From: Labilibaculum sp.
GTDB lineage: Bacteria > Bacteroidota > Bacteroidia > Bacteroidales > Marinifilaceae
NCBI GenBank assembly: GCA_016743925.1
Contig: JADGFH010000221.1
Location: 427 to 8,651, forward strand
Reading direction: 5' to 3'
DNA length: 8,225 nt
This document shows positions 1-4,772 of this stretch, in pieces. Within the stretch, counting starts at the first letter, position 1. Every line of letters starts with the position of its first letter. Made by a program: the position numbers and the translations under genes. The notes beneath the pieces are model-generated. The model was given only the letters and a program-made list of their open reading frames with translations, made no database searches and was not told the DNA's origin.

Positions 1-33
1 GAAATCAACCAAGCTCTTAAAATCTTTTTCCAT
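1..33 (-). CDS. 5' end of an unidentified gene, cut by the left window edge
   Basis: On the minus strand an ATG at 33-31 opens a frame that stays open to the window edge and gives MEKDFKSLVDF. This is too short to identify the product. Three things make it a credible gene start. It lies downstream of the folD terminator. A good Bacteroidota-type promoter (58-87) sits 24 bases before the ATG. The leader is AT-rich and lacks a Shine-Dalgarno sequence, as at the other genes here. The gene would be read in the same direction as folD but from its own promoter. Confidence 0.5.
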   Translation of the reverse strand, partial: MEKDFKSLVDF

Positions 34-57
34 AATTCTTAAATTCCAATTACAAAA

Positions 58-87
58 CAAATTTAGTTACAAATTCTTGTATACAAA
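58..87 (-). promoter_or_regulatory. Bacteroidota-type promoter for the left-edge gene
   Basis: Reading the minus strand, TTTG (87-84) is followed by 18 bases and then TAAATTTG (65-58). This matches the Bacteroidota primary sigma-factor pattern TTG/TTTG, 17-23 bases, TAnnTTTG. The -7 element ends 24 bases before the ATG at 33. The -33 element is built from the U-tract of the folD terminator, so terminator and promoter overlap. The motif match is seen directly; its activity is inferred. Confidence 0.55.
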
Positions 88-112
88 AACAGGTTCCTTA
101 AAAAGAAACCTG
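85..112 (-). terminator. Rho-independent terminator after folD
   Basis: Positions 90-99 and 103-112 form a hairpin: six pairs at the base (CAGGTT with AACCTG), one C/A mismatch, three further pairs and a 3-base loop. In the minus-strand direction the stem is followed by five T (89-85). It lies 26 bases beyond the folD stop codon. Confidence 0.7.
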
Positions 113-138
113 CTTATATATCTTATCAAAAAGAAAAT

Positions 139-1020
139 CTAGTTGTAAATCTCTTTTTTAGCTGCTAATAATGTATTCTGCAACAAAGAAACAATGGTCA
201 TTGGTCCTACTCCACCAGGAACAGGTGTAATGAATGAAGCCTTAGGAGCAACCTCATCGAATTTTACATCACCTAATAATTTCCATCCTGATTTTGTTTT
301 GTCTGATTTTACACGATGAATTCCTACATCGATAATCACAGCTCCTTCTTTCACCATATCGCCAGTTAAAAACTCTTTCATACCAAGAGCAACAATAACG
401 ATATCCGCTTGAAGCGTAATCTCACCAATGTTCTTCGTTCTACTATGGCAAAGCGTTACTGTACAATCGCCATAAGCTGCCTTACGCGACATTAAAACAC
501 TCATTGGAGTGCCTACAATGTTACTTCTTCCAATAACAACGCAGTTTTTCCCTGAAGTTTCAACTTTATAGCGCTTCAACAACTCAACAATTCCTGCTGG
601 TGTTGCTGGTAGATAAGTTGGCAAACTTGCTACCATCTTACCAACATTCATTGGGTGAAATCCATCAACATCTTTTTCAGGACGAATGGTTTCAATCACT
701 TTTGTTTCTGATATATGTTTAGGTAGTGGCAACTGAACAATTAATCCATCAATATCGTCGTTGTCATTTACCTTTTTAATTTCGGCAAGCAATTCTTCTT
801 CGGTAATATCTTCTTCGAAACGAAACTCTGAAGATTTGAATCCTACCATATGACAAGCTTTTACTTTTGCAGCCACATAGGTTTCACTCGCACCATCGTG
901 TCCAACAATCATAGCAGCTAAATGTGGAGTTTTTCCACCAGCTTGTTTGATTTTTTCCACTTCGGCAGCAATTTCTAGCTTTACCTCATTTGAGATTTTT
1001 TTTCCGTCGATTAATTCCAT
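139..1020 (-). CDS. folD: Bifunctional methylenetetrahydrofolate dehydrogenase / methenyltetrahydrofolate cyclohydrolase FolD
   Basis: Cytoplasmic enzyme that interconverts 5,10-methylene-THF and 10-formyl-THF through 5,10-methenyl-THF using NADP(H). It supplies one-carbon units for purines and formyl-Met-tRNA. At 293 residues it has the usual family length. Family signatures are in order: the catalytic Tyr48-x3-Lys52 pair in ETYVAAK, QLPLP (96-100), KDVDGFHPMN (116-125, with the conserved Asp119), the nucleotide-binding GRSNIVGTPM (164-173) and PVPGGVGPMT (266-275). The start at 1020 (MELIDGKK) is preferred. An in-frame ATG at 1071 would add 17 residues unlike FolD and would lie inside the terminator hairpin behind ffh. 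The stop is TAG at 141-139. ffh lies 67 bases upstream on the same strand. No good TAnnTTTG promoter was found just upstream, so expression may depend on read-through from ffh or on a weak TATAAT-like element at 1042-1037. Confidence 0.96.
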   Translation of the reverse strand: MELIDGKKISNEVKLEIAAEVEKIKQAGGKTPHLAAMIVGHDGASETYVAAKVKACHMVGFKSSEFRFEEDITEEELLAEIKKVNDNDDIDGLIVQLPLPKHISETKVIETIRPEKDVDGFHPMNVGKMVASLPTYLPATPAGIVELLKRYKVETSGKNCVVIGRSNIVGTPMSVLMSRKAAYGDCTVTLCHSRTKNIGEITLQADIVIVALGMKEFLTGDMVKEGAVIIDVGIHRVKSDKTKSGWKLLGDVKFDEVAPKASFITPVPGGVGPMTIVSLLQNTLLAAKKEIYN

Positions 1021-1041
1021 GGTCGTATCGTTTGCTATTAT

Positions 1042-1073
1042 AAAAAAATGCCTGTCCACGAGAACAAGCATTT
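1042..1073 (-). terminator. Intrinsic-terminator-like hairpin between ffh and folD
   Basis: Positions 1046-1057 and 1062-1073 pair over 12 positions (AAATGC with GCATTT at the base, two G-U wobbles higher up) around a 4-base loop (UCGU in the minus-strand RNA). A run of seven T on the minus strand (1048-1042) overlaps the 3' arm and continues past it. The hairpin begins 14 bases past the ffh stop codon and ends 21 bases before the folD start. It therefore probably ends most ffh transcripts or lowers folD expression relative to ffh. The structure is seen; the termination strength is inferred. Confidence 0.7.
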
Positions 1074-1087
1074 CTATTTATTAGTTA

Positions 1088-2419
1088 TTATTTTCGGCCG
1101 CCCATATTTCCCATCATTCGGGACATGTTTCCACCTTTAGACATCATTTTCATCAACTTACGTGTTTCATCGAATTGTTTAATCAAACGATTCACATCTT
1201 GAATAGTAGATCCGCTACCATCGGCGATTCTCTTTCTTCTTGATCCATTAATCAATTTTGGATCATCTCTTTCTGCTGGAGTCATCGAAAAGATAATCGC
1301 TTCAACACCTTTAAAGGCATCATCATCGATATCTATATTTTTCAAAGCTTTTCCAACACCAGGAATCATTGAAGCCAAATCTTTCAAATTACCCATCTTC
1401 TTAATCTGAGAAATTTGAGATAAGAAATCATTAAAATTAAACTGATTCTTAGCAATTTTCTTCTGTAGCTTCTTAGCCTCGTCAGCATCGAATTGTTCTT
1501 GAGCACGTTCTACAAGCGATACAATATCACCCATACCCAAAATACGATCAGCCATACGACTAGGATGAAAAACATCAAGTGCTTCCATTTTCTCTCCTGT
1601 ACCTACGAATTTAATTGGCTTATCAACAATTGAACGAATAGATAAAGCAGCTCCACCACGAGTATCACCATCTAACTTCGTCAATACAACACCATCAAAA
1701 TTCAAACGATCGTTGAATTCTTTTGCTGTATTAACCGCATCCTGTCCTGTCATTGAATCGACAACGAACAAAATCTCAGAAGGAGTAATCGCTTTCTTAA
1801 CGGCTTCAATCTCTTTCATCATCGTTTCATCGATCGCTAAACGACCTGCAGTATCGACAATTACTAAATCGTGACCTTTTGCTTTAGCCTCCTTAATAGC
1901 AGCCTTGGCAATTTTCACTGGGTTTTTATCTTCAAAATCTGCGTAAACAGGAACTCCGATTTGCTCTCCAAGCACTTTCAACTGATCGATTGCAGCAGGA
2001 CGATATACATCACAAGCAACCAACAGAGGATTTTTAGAACGTTTTGTCTTCAGAAGATTTGCTAGTTTTCCTGAGAAGGTCGTTTTACCCGAACCTTGCA
2101 AACCAGCAATTAATATTACGGCAGGATTACCATCAGTATTTATATCAACCTGAGTACCACCCATTAAATCAGCCAACTCGTCATGAACGATTTTCACCAT
2201 TAACTGGTTTGGCTTTAAGGCGGTCAATACATTTTGTCCTAATGCTTTTTCTTTTACTGTATTGGTAAAGGACTTGGCAATTTTAAAGTTAACATCGGCA
2301 TCCAAAAGGGCACGTCTCACATCTTTCAATGTCTCCGCAACATTGATTTCAGTAATTTTTCCTTGCCCCTTTAATATTTGGAAGGATCGCTCAAGTCTTT
2401 CATTAAGATTTTCAAACAT
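1088..2419 (-). CDS. ffh: Signal recognition particle protein Ffh (SRP54 GTPase)
   Basis: Protein subunit of the bacterial signal recognition particle. It binds SRP (4.5S/6S) RNA and hydrophobic signal sequences of nascent chains and delivers ribosomes to FtsY at the membrane. The 443 residues show the full NG+M layout. The N domain (about 1-95) carries the ALLDADVN motif at 37-44. The G domain (about 96-298) has the P-loop GLQGSGKTT at 106-114, DVYRPAAIDQL at 137-147, DTAGR at 189-193, TKLDG at 247-251 and GTGEK at 273-277. The M domain (about 300-443) has the RNA-binding GSRRKRIADGSGS stretch near 392-404 and a Met-rich tail with Met at 423, 425, 426, 432, 435, 436 and 439. Length and motifs are normal, with no sign of damage. 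The ATG at 2419 is the natural start, placing MFENL at the N-terminus as in relatives. The neighbours are argS upstream, beyond a terminator, and folD downstream. Confidence 0.97.
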   Translation of the reverse strand: MFENLNERLERSFQILKGQGKITEINVAETLKDVRRALLDADVNFKIAKSFTNTVKEKALGQNVLTALKPNQLMVKIVHDELADLMGGTQVDINTDGNPAVILIAGLQGSGKTTFSGKLANLLKTKRSKNPLLVACDVYRPAAIDQLKVLGEQIGVPVYADFEDKNPVKIAKAAIKEAKAKGHDLVIVDTAGRLAIDETMMKEIEAVKKAITPSEILFVVDSMTGQDAVNTAKEFNDRLNFDGVVLTKLDGDTRGGAALSIRSIVDKPIKFVGTGEKMEALDVFHPSRMADRILGMGDIVSLVERAQEQFDADEAKKLQKKIAKNQFNFNDFLSQISQIKKMGNLKDLASMIPGVGKALKNIDIDDDAFKGVEAIIFSMTPAERDDPKLINGSRRKRIADGSGSTIQDVNRLIKQFDETRKLMKMMSKGGNMSRMMGNMGGRK

Positions 2420-2444
2420 TATTATCCAGATTTATATTTCACTG

Positions 2445-2474
2445 CAAAATTAAAAAAATCTGCTTAGTGATAAA
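2445..2474 (-). promoter_or_regulatory. Probable ffh promoter
   Basis: On the minus strand TAATTTTG (2452-2445) matches the Bacteroidota -7 consensus TAnnTTTG. Eighteen bases upstream is TTTA (2474-2471), one base off the -33 TTTG. The -7 element ends 25 bases before the ffh ATG, nearly the same spacing as for the left-edge gene. The -33 match is weak. Confidence 0.45.
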
Positions 2475-2548
2475 GGGTATATAACAGAAATGTCAATTAT
2501 TTTATCAAAAATCCTATAATTCTGATAAATCAAACATTTTCTGTCTAT

Positions 2549-2583
2549 AAAAAGAGCGGATTTCTAATTAAAAACCCGCTCTT
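2549..2583 (-). terminator. Rho-independent terminator after argS
   Basis: AAGAGCGG (2552-2559) and CCGCTCTT (2576-2583) form a perfect 8-bp GC-containing stem. The minus-strand transcript then runs into a short U-tract (five U counting the last stem bases). The hairpin starts 21 bases beyond the argS stop codon and separates argS from ffh. Confidence 0.75.
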
Positions 2584-2604
2584 CAAATTATTAATAAATA
2601 TATC

Positions 2605-4398
2605 TTACATTCTTTCAGGAACGCCAATTCCTAAAAGATCCATACCACTTTTTATGATTTGTGCTACTTGTTTTGAAAGCACCAATCGAAAAGCTCTTAA
2701 CTCAACATTCTCCTCTTTTGCAATTGGAAAATCGTGATAGAACTGATTGTATTCCTTCACTAATTCGTATACATAGTTTGCAATTTGAGCTGGACTTGTC
2801 GTATCTCCTGCTTCTTTAATAACTACTGGATAAGTAGAAATCACCTGAATCAAGTTAGATTCTTTCTCCGAAATAGAAAGATTGGTTGCTGCAATTTCTG
2901 GCACTTCAATTCCTGCATCAATCGCTTTTTTCAATACCGACTGAATACGAGCATATGTGTATTGAATAAATGGACCTGTGTTCCCATTAAAATCAATAGA
3001 ATCTTTAGGATTGAACATCATATTCTTTTTAGGATCAACCTTAAGAATAAAATATTTCAATGCACCCATAGCAACTTTATTGTAAACATCTTCAGCTTCC
3101 TCTGTTGAATATCCTTGAAGCTTACCCAACTCATTTGAAGTGTCCCGAGCTGTATTCACCATTTCGTCCATCAACTCATCAGCATCAACGACAGTTCCTT
3201 CACGAGATTTCATTTTCCCTTCTGGTAATTCAACCATTCCGTAAGAAAGATGTTGAATTTTATTGCTCCATCCGTATCCAAGTTTTCCTAAAACTAAAGA
3301 CAATACCTGAAAGTGATAGTTTTGCTCATTACCTACAACGTAGATATGCTCATCGATACTAAATTCATCGAAACGCTCATAAGCAGTTCCAATATCCTGA
3401 GTCATGTATACTGATGTTCCATCATCACGAAGTAATAATTTGTGATCCAAGCCATCAGCCTCTAGGTTTGCCCAAACAGAACCAGTATCTTTCTTGTAAA
3501 GAACACCTTCTTCTAATCCTCTTTCAACAATTGCTTTTCCTTGCTTATAAGTGTCTGATTCGAAATAAACTTTATCGAAATCTACACCCATTTTTTTATA
3601 AGTAACCTCAAATCCTGCTAGAACCCAATCGTTCATCTTACGCCACAAAGCAACAACCTCTTCATCGCCTGCTTCCCATTTCACTAACATGTCCTGAGCC
3701 GCAACCAATAAAGGCGCTTTCTTTTTGGCTTCATCAGCATCCATTCCATTGGCTACTAATGTTTCCATTTCTTTTTTATATTCCTGATCGAATTTCACAT
3801 AGTATTTTCCAACTAAATGATCTCCTTTTAATCCTGTAGATTCAGGCGTTTCACCTTCTCCAAAACGCAACCATGCAAGCATCGATTTACAAATATGAAT
3901 ACCACGATCGTTAACCAAATTTACTTTAATTACCTCGTATCCATTTGCTTTTAATATCTGAGCTACAGAATAACCCAATAGGTTATTTCTGATATGTCCT
4001 AAGTGAAGTGGTTTGTTTGTGTTTGGCGATGAATATTCAATCATCACTTTTTTAGCACCAGCTTCTAATTTTTTAAATCCATAATTTTCTGCTTGCAAAG
4101 CTGAATTTAAAACTGAAATCCAATATGAACTATCAATAACTAAATTCAAAAATCCTTTAACGACATTAAAGCCTGTAACCGACTCAATATTTTCGATTAA
4201 AAATGCACCAAGATCGTTAGCTGTAACTTCAGGAGATTTTTTTGAAAAGCGCAAAAAAGGAAATACAACAACTGTTAAATCACCTTCAAATTCGCGTCTT
4301 GTTTTTTGAATTTGAACTGTTTTATCATCAATTTCTTGGCCATAACAACTATTTATAGCCTCTACTACCTTACCCTTAATAATGCTTTCAATATTCAT
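2605..4398 (-). CDS. argS: Arginyl-tRNA synthetase ArgS
   Basis: Cytoplasmic class I aminoacyl-tRNA synthetase that charges tRNA-Arg with arginine using ATP. At 597 residues it is close to the usual length. Residues about 5-90 form the N-terminal additional domain that contacts the tRNA D-loop. The HIGH signature is SPNTNKPLHLGH (124-135), followed by IRNN. The KMSKS-loop equivalent is KMKSREG (395-401); this non-canonical form keeps the first Lys. The DALR anticodon-binding domain begins around GNTGPFIQYTYAR (472-484), and the protein ends in the family-typical LLGIGVPERM. The ATG at 4398 gives an N-terminus (MNIESIIKGKV) that fits the family. The stop is TAA at 2607-2605. The gene is divergent from the sensor kinase and is followed by its own terminator. 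A perfect -7 motif at 4534-4527 suggests a leader of about 120 bases. Confidence 0.97.
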   Translation of the reverse strand: MNIESIIKGKVVEAINSCYGQEIDDKTVQIQKTRREFEGDLTVVVFPFLRFSKKSPEVTANDLGAFLIENIESVTGFNVVKGFLNLVIDSSYWISVLNSALQAENYGFKKLEAGAKKVMIEYSSPNTNKPLHLGHIRNNLLGYSVAQILKANGYEVIKVNLVNDRGIHICKSMLAWLRFGEGETPESTGLKGDHLVGKYYVKFDQEYKKEMETLVANGMDADEAKKKAPLLVAAQDMLVKWEAGDEEVVALWRKMNDWVLAGFEVTYKKMGVDFDKVYFESDTYKQGKAIVERGLEEGVLYKKDTGSVWANLEADGLDHKLLLRDDGTSVYMTQDIGTAYERFDEFSIDEHIYVVGNEQNYHFQVLSLVLGKLGYGWSNKIQHLSYGMVELPEGKMKSREGTVVDADELMDEMVNTARDTSNELGKLQGYSTEEAEDVYNKVAMGALKYFILKVDPKKNMMFNPKDSIDFNGNTGPFIQYTYARIQSVLKKAIDAGIEVPEIAATNLSISEKESNLIQVISTYPVVIKEAGDTTSPAQIANYVYELVKEYNQFYHDFPIAKEENVELRAFRLVLSKQVAQIIKSGMDLLGIGVPERM

Positions 4399-4438
4399 CT
4401 GAAAATTCTTTATTTCGAATTCAATTATATACCAGTTA

Positions 4439-4518
4439 GATTGTAATTAGTTATCTGTAAAATTCATTTCAATTTGACGTATTCTTACTCATTTTAAGCA
4501 AAAACCCCTATTACAATC
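4439..4518 (-). repeat. 9-bp inverted repeat in the argS leader
   Basis: GATTGTAAT at 4439-4447 is the exact reverse complement of ATTACAATC at 4510-4518, with 62 bases between. If argS transcription starts near 4520, both arms would lie in the leader RNA and could close a long-range stem, extendable by one G-U pair. The arms are AT-rich, so chance is a real alternative. Confidence 0.35.
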
Positions 4519-4526
4519 CGAATGCG

Positions 4527-4534
4527 CAAAGATA
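4527..4534 (-). promoter_or_regulatory. Probable argS -7 promoter element
   Basis: The minus strand reads TATCTTTG, followed by CG. This is a perfect TAnnTTTG and a very common Bacteroidota form. No TTG was found at the expected -33 distance. It would give argS a leader of about 120 bases. A weaker alternative, TATAATTG (4429-4422, one mismatch), lies 23 bases before the argS ATG. Confidence 0.5.
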
Positions 4535-4646
4535 ATACGAATAAAATAAATAGCTGCCTACATTTAGAAAAAAGTCATTCGTAACCATACAAGCTGAATC
4601 CCTCAAATTGCAGACTATATTTAACATCCGATTAAGACACATTACT

Positions 4647-4654
4647 TACCTTTG
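4647..4654 (+). promoter_or_regulatory. Probable -7 promoter element of the sensor kinase gene
   Basis: TACCTTTG is a perfect match to TAnnTTTG. A weak -33 candidate, TTTA (4620-4623), lies 23 bases upstream. Transcription would start near 4661, upstream of both possible kinase starts (4710 and 4773). In an alternative reading, the TTTG at 4651-4654 is itself a -33 element paired across 19 bases with TGCTTTTG (4674-4681). Confidence 0.45.
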
Positions 4655-4772
4655 AGATGATTAACAAGTTTTATGCTTTTGCTAAGCTACATTTTTCAAG
4701 TATAAAAAGATGAATCTGTTACAACAAAAGCTTTTTTTTAAGTTAATACATAAAACGCCCAAGCCCATAAGA

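Larger units (their letters stand above)
4399..4772. other. Divergent intergenic region between argS and the sensor kinase
   Basis: This 374-base AT-rich stretch holds no convincing gene. It contains a perfect -7 motif on each strand (4527-4534 towards argS, 4647-4654 towards the kinase), with about 110 bases between them. A 9-bp inverted repeat (4439-4447 with 4510-4518) lies inside the presumed argS leader. A possible N-terminal extension of the kinase covers 4710-4772. No tRNA, riboswitch or T-box-like structure was recognised. Confidence 0.6.

Noticed and set aside
1021..1071. Extension of FolD by 17 residues to the ATG at 1071
   Set aside because: The extension is a translation of the terminator hairpin and spacer, does not resemble FolD, and the 293-residue form from 1020 already has the normal FolD N-terminus.
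2495..2500. TTGACA on the minus strand upstream of ffh as a sigma70 -35 box
   Set aside because: There is no TATAAT-like box at 16-18 bases. Bacteroidota primary sigma uses TAnnTTTG, and a better element lies at 2452-2445.
2785..3108. 107-residue open frame on the plus strand inside argS
   Set aside because: It is antisense to a well-supported synthetase, rich in Cys, Asn and Phe as expected from antisense of AT-rich coding DNA, and shows no domain.
2605..4398. KMKSREG in ArgRS as a sign of an inactive or unusual synthetase
   Set aside because: ArgRS enzymes often have non-canonical KMSKS loops; the first Lys and the HIGH motif are intact, so it is treated as normal.
4523..4585. 20-codon plus-strand frame in the divergent intergenic region
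   Set aside because: It overlaps the argS -7 motif, is very short and shows no coding character.
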